Positions 8,306 through 15,088 of a stretch of DNA of 16,100 nucleotides are shown piece after piece. The stretch lies in NCBI GenBank assembly GCA_964457585.1, contig CAYWFU010000075.1, positions 1 to 16,100 on the forward strand. The letters are read 5' to 3'. Below the pieces are notes generated by a model, which saw only the letters and a program-made list of their open reading frames with translations, had not been told where the DNA came from and searched no databases. This DNA is from CAYWFU01 sp964457585 (lineage in GTDB: Bacteria > JACRDZ01). A program made the translations under genes and the position numbers. The number at the start of each line of letters is the position of its first letter. Within the stretch, counting starts at the first letter, position 1.

Positions 8306-8382
8306 AAAAATTCCTTGCGGTTCTGCTTGCTATTAGTCTAATGGCTAATATCTTTAGTCCAGTGTCTGAATTGCAGGGTTAA
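8306..8382 (+). pseudogene. Signal-peptide-like relic downstream of the TPR lipoprotein gene
   Basis: In the same frame as the upstream gene and directly after its stop, the bases read KKFLAVLLAISLMANIF and nine more codons ending in TAA. That is a lysine-lysine plus hydrophobic-core pattern typical of an N-terminal signal peptide, but there is no ATG where it should begin (the codon there is the TAA of the lipoprotein gene). It may be the stump of a lost secreted-protein gene, or chance. It overlaps the end of the convergent U32 gene by 4 nt. No clear terminator hairpin is visible in this short convergent gap. Confidence 0.35.
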
Positions 8383-9446
8383 TACGCTAAATTATTTAAA
8401 ATTTTTAAATATTTTTTAGTGACTCTATTCGTATTATCAGTGTTCATTTTTACGGTTTTATCAGCTATTTTATAGCAATATTTACATTTTAAACATTCTA
8501 AATTCCGGCAGTCCTTGCCGGCAAATCCTTTTAAAAAATTTTTGAGATTTTTATTGTTTATCTCAAGATTTACACGTGGAAGATTTTCAGGTATTGGATA
8601 GCTGAGTATTTCAGCAAAATTTTCAGGACTTTTACGATCAGCATAAGATTTTATAACTTTAACAATCCAGTCGGTTTTTTTTGTTCTGCCGGATATTTTA
8701 AAACGATTTATCCCGATTTTTTCGTAATATTCTAAATCTTCAGGCCGTATCCACGGAGATTTAATAATTTCTTCAGGATGATTTATGCGTATACTTTCGC
8801 ATGAAAGTGTAACATATAAATCGGAAATCTTTTTAGTCTGACCAGAATTATATTGAGAAGCATGTGAATTAATATTTTGATGGTAAAGACGAAATGGGCA
8901 AAAGATCAAACAGATATTATTAACTACCAATTGCAGATCTATATCTATTGTTTTACGCAATTTTTGTAAAAAAATAAAATTACGATTTTGAGATTGATCA
9001 GGGACAATTTCGCTGACTCCAAATTTTTGATAAAACAAAGCTTTTTGTATGGAATCTATGTTCAAAAAAACAGATGCAATAATTTTTAACTGTGGGAAAT
9101 TTTTTTTAACCAATTCCATAAGATAGGGGATTGATATTGTCACATATTCCACATTCTGTGAACATATCCATTCGATTTCTTTTAAAATCTTGTTCTGGTA
9201 AGACTTGAGAAATTCATTATTGCTTAAGCATGTGGCATTTAATACGTAATTAAATTTCAATCCGGCATCATGCGCTTTTTGTATATGATTTTCAGCTTGT
9301 TTTTTTGTCACATCGGGTAAAGCAATAGCCGGTCTGCCTCCACCTATACTATCACGTTTTAATTTAGCATATAGAATTTCAACAGGTAACCCTTTAATTT
9401 TATCAATTAATTTGTTATCCCAATTTGTTGGGGCTATTAATTTCAT
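8379..9446 (-). CDS. Peptidase U32 family protein (UbiU/UbiV-like, putative Fe-S protein)
   Basis: The 355-residue protein has the TIM-barrel-like U32 pattern: an N-terminal strand MKLIAPTNWDNKL, GLKFNYVLNATCLSN, VEYVTISIPYLMELV and a core cysteine block NNICLIFCPFRLYH (Cys179, Cys183) followed by LSCESIR (Cys216). The block GINRFKISGR is typical of the family. Characterised members UbiU/UbiV bind [4Fe-4S] clusters and act in oxygen-independent hydroxylation; other members modify RNA or are called peptidases. A further cysteine group sits at the C-terminus (Cys313, 318, 321 and 324). The start lies 24 nt after the phoH stop on the same strand, so co-transcription is likely. The ribosome-binding site is weak. 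The substrate cannot be told from sequence. Confidence 0.83.
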   Translation of the reverse strand: MKLIAPTNWDNKLIDKIKGLPVEILYAKLKRDSIGGGRPAIALPDVTKKQAENHIQKAHDAGLKFNYVLNATCLSNNEFLKSYQNKILKEIEWICSQNVEYVTISIPYLMELVKKNFPQLKIIASVFLNIDSIQKALFYQKFGVSEIVPDQSQNRNFIFLQKLRKTIDIDLQLVVNNICLIFCPFRLYHQNINSHASQYNSGQTKKISDLYVTLSCESIRINHPEEIIKSPWIRPEDLEYYEKIGINRFKISGRTKKTDWIVKVIKSYADRKSPENFAEILSYPIPENLPRVNLEINNKNLKNFLKGFAGKDCRNLECLKCKYCYKIADKTVKMNTDNTNRVTKKYLKILNNLAY

Positions 9447-9470
9447 TATAATAGAATATCTTTCTATAGA

Positions 9471-10766
9471 TTAAAGCAGCTTAACTGCTAATGAAGATAA
9501 ATAACTTCTTTCACTTTTTTCCAGAGTTATATGTCCAAAAATTTCTTCACCTTTAAAACGCTCAACCACATAACTTAGTCCATTACTATTTGAATCAAGA
9601 TAAGGATTATCAATCTGATAAGGATCTCCAGTCAATATTACTTTAGTATCCTCCCCTGCTCTGCTGATTATTGTTTTAACTTCATGAGGTGTAAGATTCT
9701 GAGATTCATCGACGATAAAATATTGACGCGGCAGAGTACGTCCCCTGATGTATGTTACAGCTTCAAGTTCTATTTTTTTAGAATCAATAAATGATTCATA
9801 ATCTTCCTGATAGCGTTTATATAAACTCATCAAAAGTTCAAGGTTATCAAATATTGGCTGCATCCAATGAGAAAGCTTTGCGTCTTTATCTCCCGGCATA
9901 TAACCAATATCTTTTCCCAGCGGAATAATTGGCCGTGAAATTAGAATTTTATTATAAGCATTTTCATTAATTGTTTTATGCAGACCAGCAGCTATTGCCA
10001 AAAGCGTTTTTCCCGTACCTGCTGTTCCCACGAGAGTTACAAGTTTTATTTCTTCATCAAGCAATAGTTCAATAGCGAATTGCTGCTGCAAATTAAGCGG
10101 TTTTATTCCCCATATGGTTTCTTTTTGATGAATTGGAGCTACTATTTTATTTAAGCGCTTTATATATTTTCCAATAGCGCTTCTTTGCGGATTAGCTGAA
10201 TCTTTTAATAAAACAAATTGATTATTGAAAAATTTTTTATCGTTAATTATTAATTCTTTATTAGAAAAAAAACTGCCAATTTCTTCGGTTGTGATAGATA
10301 ATTCTGTCCAGCCAGAGTAAAGTTCCTCAATCTTAACTTTTTGTTTTTCAAAATCCCGAGCTTCAATTCCTAATGCATCCGCCTTAATTCTAGCATTAAT
10401 ATCTTTAGTAACAAAAAAAACTTTTTCACCCTTTTTTTGCAATCTTAATGCTGCCATCAGGATGCGATTATCAGCTTTTCCATGATTCATTTCAGGCGGG
10501 AGAGCAGCTTCACAATTTAGTTCTATGCGTAATCTACCGCCATTACCTAAAGGGACACCTTCACTCAGTTTTCCACCTGATCTCAATGTATCCAGGAATC
10601 GAGCTACAATTCGCGCATTTCTACCTCTTTCATCTGTAAAACTTTTAAGTTTGTCTAATTCTTCTATAACAGTAATAGGAAGCACTACTTCATTATCAGC
10701 AAAAGAGTTTAATGAATCTGGATTATGTATTAAAACATTGGTATCAAGAACAAAAATTTTTTTCAT
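9471..10766 (-). CDS. PIN domain-PhoH ATPase fusion (PhoH2/YlaK type)
   Basis: The 431-residue protein joins an N-terminal PIN RNase domain (about 1-140) to a PhoH ATPase (about 220-431). PIN acidic residues are visible at Asp8 (VLDTNVLI), Glu34/Glu35 (VIEELDKL), Asp99 (ADNRIL) and Asp122 (VTKDINAR). The ATPase has Walker A GTAGTGKT (247-254), the RPIIPLGKDIGYMPGD block and Walker B FIVDESQN (350-357). Characterised PhoH2 proteins unwind and cleave RNA. The ATG has no ribosome-binding site; a -10-like TATACT ends 6 nt before it, so the mRNA may be leaderless. It lies upstream of the U32 gene on the same strand. The identification is firm; the cellular role (RNA turnover under stress) is family knowledge. 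Confidence 0.92.
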   Translation of the reverse strand: MKKIFVLDTNVLIHNPDSLNSFADNEVVLPITVIEELDKLKSFTDERGRNARIVARFLDTLRSGGKLSEGVPLGNGGRLRIELNCEAALPPEMNHGKADNRILMAALRLQKKGEKVFFVTKDINARIKADALGIEARDFEKQKVKIEELYSGWTELSITTEEIGSFFSNKELIINDKKFFNNQFVLLKDSANPQRSAIGKYIKRLNKIVAPIHQKETIWGIKPLNLQQQFAIELLLDEEIKLVTLVGTAGTGKTLLAIAAGLHKTINENAYNKILISRPIIPLGKDIGYMPGDKDAKLSHWMQPIFDNLELLMSLYKRYQEDYESFIDSKKIELEAVTYIRGRTLPRQYFIVDESQNLTPHEVKTIISRAGEDTKVILTGDPYQIDNPYLDSNSNGLSYVVERFKGEEIFGHITLEKSERSYLSSLAVKLL

Positions 10767-10772
10767 GTTAAA

Positions 10773-10801
10773 AGTATACTAGAAAAAAAATAAAAAAGCA
10801 A
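10773..10801 (-). promoter_or_regulatory. Possible leaderless promoter of the PIN-PhoH gene
   Basis: On the minus strand TTGCTT (10801-10796) is followed after 17 nt by TATACT (10778-10773). The ATG starts 6 nt after the -10 box, where the +1 base is expected, and no Shine-Dalgarno sequence is present. Confidence 0.4.
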
Positions 10802-10884
10802 ATTGATTGGAATTTGTAATTCTATTGACTATATTCCATTTAATATGATTAAATATAAAACATTGATTTTTAAAAGGAATTAAA

Positions 10885-11733
10885 ATGAGACCTATTGATA
10901 AATTATATTTAGTTGCATCTTCCATATTATTTGCATTAATGACTTATTTTATAAAATTAGCATCACATTATGTTCCAGGAAATGAGATTCTTTTTTTTAG
11001 ATTTGCAGGCGGCGCGATTATTTGCTTCATTGTTGACAATAAATGTTTTCGCTTTTCAGAAGGAAGTTTCAATATAATTTTTTTCAGAGCATTATATGGT
11101 ACTATTGCAACTCTGGGTTTTTTTTATGCTCCATACTTTATTCCTATAAGCAGATTAGCAGTTCTGCATTTTAGCTATCCTGTGTTTGAAGTTATATTTT
11201 CTATTTTCTGGGTAAAAGAAAAACCGGAAAAGATTATTTATTTTTCACTTCCATTATCTATTTTTGGAATATTCTATATAATGAATCCGAGTTTTTCTGG
11301 TTTTAATATAGGGGATGTGCTTGGTCTTATATCCGGTATTTTTGCAGGGATAGCAGTAATAGCAATAAGAAAAGCAAGAGCTGCAAATTCAGCTGCAACA
11401 ATTTTTTTCTATTTTTCAATTTTTGGTGCAATAATAACCAGTATTATTAATTTTTTCCAATGGGTAACTCCTGATCCTTATGCTTCGTTTTTGATTTTTT
11501 TAGTAGTTGTTACAGGCGGGACAGGACAGGTTGCAATGACATATGCATATAAATCTTCAGGAGTAGGGGAAGGGAGCATTATCTCTCTATTAACAGTAGT
11601 ATTTATTAATATATTAGGTTTTACATTTTTAAAAGAACCAATAACTTATCGGCTCATTTTCGGTGAATTACTTGTAATGTCATCGATTTTTCTTTTGATA
11701 GTAAAAAGAGCGAGGGATTTGTATCTTGAATGA
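10885..11733 (+). CDS. EamA/DMT-family membrane transporter
   Basis: The 282-residue protein is almost entirely hydrophobic, with about ten predicted membrane helices in two similar halves of five, the usual EamA (drug/metabolite transporter) layout. Family-like segments include FFRFAGGAIICF in the first half, the positively charged or short loops between helices, and SLLTVVFINILGFTFLKEPIT at the conserved tail of the second half. The ATG at 10885 follows an AAGGA site with good spacing. It is divergent from the PIN-PhoH gene and stands alone. The transported compound cannot be inferred. Downstream lies a strong hairpin that may end its transcript. Confidence 0.9.
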   Translation: MRPIDKLYLVASSILFALMTYFIKLASHYVPGNEILFFRFAGGAIICFIVDNKCFRFSEGSFNIIFFRALYGTIATLGFFYAPYFIPISRLAVLHFSYPVFEVIFSIFWVKEKPEKIIYFSLPLSIFGIFYIMNPSFSGFNIGDVLGLISGIFAGIAVIAIRKARAANSAATIFFYFSIFGAIITSIINFFQWVTPDPYASFLIFLVVVTGGTGQVAMTYAYKSSGVGEGSIISLLTVVFINILGFTFLKEPITYRLIFGELLVMSSIFLLIVKRARDLYLE

Positions 11734-11770
11734 ATAGGTACTCTCATATAGGAAAATCAAATCATAGACA

Positions 11771-11803
11771 GAAGATACCCTGCAGCTTGCTGTGGGGTTC
11801 TTC
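11771..11803. repeat. REP-like hairpin, possible bidirectional terminator
   Basis: GAAGA and TCTTC flank an inner stem ACCCTGCAGC / GCTGTGGGGT. In RNA the inner stem pairs throughout with two G-U pairs, giving about 15 pairs with one bulged base. It lies between the EamA gene and the oppositely oriented toxin-antitoxin remnant, so it could end transcription from either side. The GCAGCTTGCTG core resembles dispersed repeats in other genomes (from memory). The rest of the 11734-11888 gap shows nothing I can name. Confidence 0.6.
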
Positions 11804-11888
11804 ATTTAAAAATAGTTAGTTGTCTGGTTACCAACGATATCTTTTTAAAATGTTTAATTGATTGATAAGTGCTTACCCTTCTGTTTCT

Positions 11889-12032
11889 CTACAATTTTTT
11901 CAAAAATTCTGAAGCATTTAATATTTGTATGGTTTTATAGTTTTTGAGGTTTAGCAGATGTTCGTCGCCTGAAACAATATAATCTGCTTTTGATTCAACA
12001 GCGCATTCCAGAATTATATCATCATATAATTT
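11889..12032 (-). pseudogene. PIN-domain toxin remnant (C-terminal third only)
   Basis: The frame reads KLYDDIILECAVESK, then YIVSGDEHLLNL and ends NASEFLKKL. This is the C-terminal part of a VapC-like/'putative toxin' PIN domain, including the late acidic residues (the Asp pair and SGD). The N-terminal two thirds, with the first catalytic aspartate and the start codon, are missing. The remnant follows directly, in another frame, on the end of the RHH antitoxin gene, overlapping its last codons. The simplest reading is an internal deletion that fused the antitoxin 3' end to the toxin 3' end. Translation from an upstream codon in this frame would give antitoxin-shadow sequence, so a functional product is unlikely. 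Confidence 0.8.
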
Positions 12033-12243
12033 CTTCCTGAATCTCTTTTCCATCAATTTTTTTTTCTTTAAAATAAAAATCACTGAAAGAAAAAATGTCT
12101 TTCCATTTATTTTTTCTTTCAATATACATCCGCGCTGCCTCACATATCAATTCAGAACGTGTCCGTGATTCCTTTTTCGCAATCAAATCAATCTCAGATA
12201 ACAAATTTTTCTCAAAAGAAATATTAACAGTATTTGTACTCAT
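12022..12243 (-). CDS. Ribbon-helix-helix (CopG-type) antitoxin
   Basis: The 73-residue protein starts MSTNTVNISFEKNLLSEID and continues with KKESRTRSELICEAARMYI, the short strand followed by two helices typical of RHH DNA-binding antitoxins. The start at 12243 is chosen because AGAGGTG lies just upstream and the strand begins there; a longer reading to 12273 would run into the promoter region. The C-terminal segment (KKIDGKEIQEEI) would normally bind the toxin. Its partner gene survives only as a PIN C-terminal fragment. It is preceded by a near-consensus promoter holding a 19-bp palindrome, so it probably represses itself. Confidence 0.75.
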   Translation of the reverse strand: MSTNTVNISFEKNLLSEIDLIAKKESRTRSELICEAARMYIERKNKWKDIFSFSDFYFKEKKIDGKEIQEEII

Positions 12244-12262
12244 AATTTCACCTCTGGAATTT

Positions 12263-12290
12263 ATTATATACAAAGTTTGTATATTGTCAA
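12263..12290 (-). promoter_or_regulatory. Consensus promoter with palindromic operator for the RHH antitoxin
   Basis: On the minus strand a perfect TTGACA (12290-12285) and a perfect TATAAT (12268-12263) are 16 nt apart. The space between them is filled by a perfect 19-bp palindrome with core TATACAAAGTTTGTATA (12266-12284). This layout suits repression by a dimeric RHH protein binding between the promoter boxes. Confidence 0.75.
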
Positions 12291-12337
12291 AAAAAATTAA
12301 AATTTATTCTAAGTATTCATCCCGTTTTATGATGTAT

Positions 12338-13327
12338 TTATTTGCGAGACACTCGTCCCTTTGGTGTCCATAATCGTAATAAATCATCCGCTTTTTGGAT
12401 GTTTTTTATTGCTATAGTACGTGGCTGACTCAAGTTTTTGCTCAGAATTGTATTTAATAACTTTCGGAATTTTACCCAATTCAAACGTTCTCCATGCTTG
12501 GGGAATTCCAGATGAAAAACATATCGCTCTTTGCCAGTTTTTTTGTTTCGAATGTAATGATCAATTAAAATTAAGCGAGCAGGATTATATACTGAAATTG
12601 TTTTGTCCTTGTGCCTTATGCACTGAATTATCCAATCACCTGTTTCTAACTCGTCAACCATTTTGGGCTTATGGGTCCAGTGAAATGTTGAAAGAGAAGA
12701 TTGCTCTTTACTTTCGATAAGTGCAAGTGCTTTTTCTTCGCTTGTCTCAAATGCTTCTATTTCAGAATTAGGAAGAAAGTGATAGTCCACTAGATTTACC
12801 ATCCAAAGCTTAGCATGCATGGCTCGTGTTGCTTTTTTATTTGTCGTTGAGCGTTTCCCAATAATATGCGGTGGTCTGTAAAAATTCTTACATTGCGATA
12901 GATATTCGGGCAATACGGGTTCAATACAAATATGGTTCAGAAAATCTCTTGCCCGTTGAATTGTTATAGTGTCATTTGTCAAAATAGCGGCTTCGTCTAA
13001 ATAATCGTGTGAATTTTTTGAAACATTTGCGGATCCAACCAAAACTGTTTTGTCTGTAACCACTATTTTAGCATGTAAGTTACTCCGTGTAAAAACTTGT
13101 ATACCACGTTTTATTAACTTTTCAATTTCAAAAGGATTAGTACCACCCACTTTGACGGTAGCAAGACTCATATCTATTACTAAACGATCTCCACGTTTTA
13201 GCGGAAATAATTTTGCACCATCATGCCCAAAGTAAGCAAAAGCTGCGTCTACTTTATGAGAAGATTTAATAATTTCAGGCAAAGTCTGCCAAATATCTTC
13301 ATTAGTCAGAAAACTTACTTTGCTCAA
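12338..13327 (-). CDS. Phospholipase D-like (single HKD motif) protein
   Basis: The 329-residue protein has one HKD motif, NLHAKIVVTDKTVLVGSANVS, with His85, Lys87, Asp92 and the following GSAN. Single-HKD proteins such as Nuc and BfiI form dimers to build the active site and cut phosphodiester bonds, often in nucleic acids. The region after about residue 165 (starting around HAKLWMVN) is not assigned to a known domain. The start is TTG at 13327, because homologues recalled from memory begin with the same MxxVxF pattern and a stop lies upstream in frame within the MITE. The original Shine-Dalgarno GGGAG (13437-13441) is now 109 nt away because a MITE sits between it and the start. Expression may therefore be reduced. 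It may belong to a defence-type cargo, but no partner gene proves this. Confidence 0.82.
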   Translation of the reverse strand: MSKVSFLTNEDIWQTLPEIIKSSHKVDAAFAYFGHDGAKLFPLKRGDRLVIDMSLATVKVGGTNPFEIEKLIKRGIQVFTRSNLHAKIVVTDKTVLVGSANVSKNSHDYLDEAAILTNDTITIQRARDFLNHICIEPVLPEYLSQCKNFYRPPHIIGKRSTTNKKATRAMHAKLWMVNLVDYHFLPNSEIEAFETSEEKALALIESKEQSSLSTFHWTHKPKMVDELETGDWIIQCIRHKDKTISVYNPARLILIDHYIRNKKTGKERYVFHLEFPKHGERLNWVKFRKLLNTILSKNLSQPRTIAIKNIQKADDLLRLWTPKGRVSRK

Positions 13328-13332
13328 GGTTA

Positions 13333-13432
13333 GGGCTTGCGACGAAATAACTGTAACAATTTAAATATTTTCATGCGTTCCTATATGATTTTTTTTATAA
13401 TAAATTTGTTACAGTTATTTCGTCGCAAGCCC
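13333..13432. mobile_element. 100-bp MITE with 27-bp perfect terminal inverted repeats
   Basis: The ends GGGCTTGCGACGAAATAACT... (13333-13359) recur as a perfect reverse complement at 13406-13432. The 46-nt middle is AT-rich and has no coding capacity. The element is flanked by a TTA direct repeat (13330-13332 and 13433-13435), consistent with a 3-bp target-site duplication as made by some IS5-family elements. No matching transposase lies in the window. It sits between the Shine-Dalgarno sequence and start codon of the PLD-like gene. Confidence 0.88.
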
Positions 13433-13436
13433 TTAT

Positions 13437-13459
13437 CTCCCAATTCATTTAAATGAATT
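13437..13459 (-). promoter_or_regulatory. Displaced ribosome-binding site and 18-bp palindrome of the PLD-like gene
   Basis: GGGAG on the minus strand (13441-13437) would lie 6 nt before the TTG start if the MITE and one TTA copy were removed. Just upstream is a perfect palindrome AATTCATTTAAATGAATT (13442-13459). A possible -10 box TATAAA lies about a dozen bases further upstream on the minus strand. Confidence 0.6.
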
Positions 13460-13509
13460 TGATTTATAGGATTCAATCTAACGGGTGAAAAAACACGTAA
13501 AAACGTATT

Positions 13510-13526
13510 TTGGCATTCCCCCTGTA
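13510..13526 (+). promoter_or_regulatory. Weak sigma-54-like site
   Basis: TTGGCATTCCCCCTGTA places GG and TG eleven bases apart, close to the -24/-12 pattern TGGCAC(N5)TTGCA. However, GC is GT here, and no gene starts downstream on this strand. A small ACGTAAAAACGT motif precedes it. It may be part of a degraded repeat. Confidence 0.2.
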
Positions 13527-13535
13527 TTACCATTA

Positions 13536-14135
13536 TTAGGAATTAATTATTAACTCACGATCAATAATTCTTTTTAGACTTTTTTCTATATTAATTATTA
13601 TTCCCGGATCATTTTGTATAAAAATTTGTTTATAAATTTTATCTATAGCATTTTTAAAATCTCTAAAATATGCATTTGTATGAAATCTAAGTTTTTTCTG
13701 CCCATTATCTTCAACCCAATTAATTCCCGTATCATCTTTACTAAAATCATTTATGTTATTAGGATTATTTATTACTTCGCAAGGTAATTTAGGAAAATAT
13801 TCATGAATAAAACCACATCTAAAAGCTTCATATATATGTATTGTTTTTATTGGTTTAATAGATTCTTCACGGTATTCTATTTTGAAATCTTTATAATGAT
13901 TTTTATTTCCGTTAAATTCTAAATATTCTAAAAATAAATTAAAGTCAGACTTACTCGAACCTGATTTACCTAAATTTCCACTAATTAAGGCTCCAATTTT
14001 TTCGGAATATGCCATTAATAATGTTGCTACAGCAAAATTTGCTTTTGCTTTTATACAATTTTCAATATCATTATACATAAAGCCAAAAATATATTCTTTA
14101 AAATAATCTAAAATAAAATTCTTATCAATTATCAT
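13536..14135 (-). CDS. HEPN-like protein of unknown function
   Basis: The 199-residue protein is not assigned to a named family with certainty. It is mostly helical. A helix ANFAVATLLMAYSEKIGALI is followed later by IYEAFRCGFIHEYFPK, which holds Arg106-x4-His111, the arrangement of the catalytic RNase motif (Rx4-6H) in HEPN domains. The ATG at 14135 has only a GGGA-type site. It starts 20 nt after the stop of the neighbouring ParE frame on the same strand, so it could be co-transcribed with that toxin-antitoxin pair. HEPN proteins are common in abortive-infection and toxin-antitoxin systems. No MNT nucleotidyltransferase partner is present. The HEPN call rests on one motif and general helical character. 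Confidence 0.55.
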   Translation of the reverse strand: MIIDKNFILDYFKEYIFGFMYNDIENCIKAKANFAVATLLMAYSEKIGALISGNLGKSGSSKSDFNLFLEYLEFNGNKNHYKDFKIEYREESIKPIKTIHIYEAFRCGFIHEYFPKLPCEVINNPNNINDFSKDDTGINWVEDNGQKKLRFHTNAYFRDFKNAIDKIYKQIFIQNDPGIIINIEKSLKRIIDRELIINS

Positions 14136-14155
14136 GATTTTTTCCCGCTAACATT

Positions 14156-14448
14156 TTATTCTAATTTGTTTCTTATCCATGCAGGATTTCGTCGACAATC
14201 AAGAACTGCATATACAAAAGTAGTATCATTTTCCACACGATAATAAACAGCAAAAGGAAATCGTTTCGATAATAAGCGATGATATTTTTCAAAATGTATA
14301 GGGTGAATTCCCGCATATATTTTAATGAGTCAATATCAGAAAAAATTGAGTCCAAAAAATATGTACCGATTCCTTCCATTTGTTTTTCATAGAACCAGTA
14401 GCCATCAATTAGATCGTTTTTTGCAGAATTAAGTATTTTAATTCTCAT
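14156..14448 (-). pseudogene. RelE/ParE-family toxin with a frameshift
   Basis: The first 43 residues (MRIKILNSAKNDLIDGYWFY and onward to SDIDSLK) match a ParE-type toxin. After that the frame is lost; the homologous sequence resumes in the next frame with IYAGIHPIHFEKYHRLLSKR, AVYYRV and DCRRNPAWIRNKLE, ending at TAA (14158-14156). Restoring one A in the A-run at 14320-14323 would give a normal 97-residue toxin. As written, translation gives a 91-residue protein whose second half is wrong and lacks the C-terminal catalytic strands. A sequencing error in the homopolymer is possible. The start overlaps the antitoxin stop by 4 nt (ATGA). Confidence 0.85.
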
Positions 14449-14678
14449 GAAACTGCATCTCGTATATGCTTTTTAGCTTTATCCCAATCTATAAATTTAT
14501 CATTCCCTTTTTTTATTCGTTCTTCTCTTTCATGTAAAACATTTTTATGCCAGGAAGGGGATGATGAACTTTCTGCTTTTTTACACAGATCATCCCAAAG
14601 GCTTTCCATGGTTTGGATTTTTTCATCTGTTGACATTTGATCCAACGGTAAGGTGATTGCTATTTTTAGCTCCTCCAT
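14445..14678 (-). CDS. Addiction-module antitoxin (TIGR02574-like)
   Basis: The 77-residue protein carries the pattern of the 'putative addiction module component' family. It has an acidic N-terminus with LPLDQMSTDEKIQTMESLWD, then PSWHKNVLHEREERIKKG and FIDWDKAKKHI. This family normally sits just upstream of a RelE/ParE toxin, as here, with a 4-nt overlap. The antitoxin is intact while its toxin carries a frameshift. No Shine-Dalgarno precedes the ATG; TATACA ends about 5 nt upstream, so the mRNA could be leaderless, though the -35 box is poor. Confidence 0.85.
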   Translation of the reverse strand: MEELKIAITLPLDQMSTDEKIQTMESLWDDLCKKAESSSSPSWHKNVLHEREERIKKGNDKFIDWDKAKKHIRDAVS

Positions 14679-14795
14679 TTATATGTATAGGGAAATCAAA
14701 ATTTATGTTTAATGTTTAATATTTAATCACGGGGAAATATGAATGTCAATGAGTTATTTCGGAATTTTTAGAATTTTTTTTGTGTAAAATTTTCT

Positions 14796-14825
14796 TTGAC
14801 TAAATAAGACATATTATAGTAAACT
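14796..14825 (+). promoter_or_regulatory. Possible promoter of the DUF433 antitoxin gene
   Basis: TTGACT (14796-14801) and TAAACT (14820-14825) are 18 nt apart, about 24 nt upstream of the start codon; TATAGT overlaps as another -10 choice with short spacing. Confidence 0.4.
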
Positions 14826-14848
14826 GTTATTAGAAAGGAGATAAGAAA

Positions 14849-15088
14849 ATGTTTAGTCAGCATGATAAAATTGAGATTAATCCAAATATTCATTTTGGAA
14901 AACCATTTATAGCGGGGACACGAATCCCTGTTTTAGATGTTCTTGAGTTAGTAAGTGAAGGTATCCCATTTGATAAAATAATACTTGCCTACTATCCAAA
15001 TATTAAAGCTGAAGATATTAGTGCTTGTATTCGATATGCAATGGAAGTAGTTGCCGCTGAAGATGTTCATATTTTGGAGACAGCATGA
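14849..15088 (+). CDS. DUF433-family antitoxin
   Basis: The 79-residue protein has the complete DUF433 pattern: IEINPNIHFGKPFIAGTRIP, then VLDVLELVSEGIPFDKI, YPNIKAEDISACIRYA. This small winged-helix-like fold is the antitoxin that pairs with DUF5615 PIN-like toxins. The start is supported by a strong AAGGAG site (GAAAGGAGATAAGAAA before ATG). The stop overlaps an ATG by 4 nt (ATGA), where the toxin should begin, but that frame ends after eight codons. It probably regulates its own promoter. Confidence 0.9.
   Translation: MFSQHDKIEINPNIHFGKPFIAGTRIPVLDVLELVSEGIPFDKIILAYYPNIKAEDISACIRYAMEVVAAEDVHILETA

Noticed and set aside
10448..10782. Plus-strand frames over the start of the PIN-PhoH gene
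   Set aside because: They are antisense to the PIN domain and show no recognisable features.
12095..12373. Plus-strand frame over the RHH antitoxin and its promoter
   Set aside because: It is antisense to a recognised antitoxin and spans its palindromic promoter.
13333..13432. The inverted repeat as an intrinsic terminator of the HEPN-like or PLD-like gene
   Set aside because: The arms are 27 bp, the loop is 46 nt, there is no U-tract at the stem end, and the TTA duplication indicates insertion instead.
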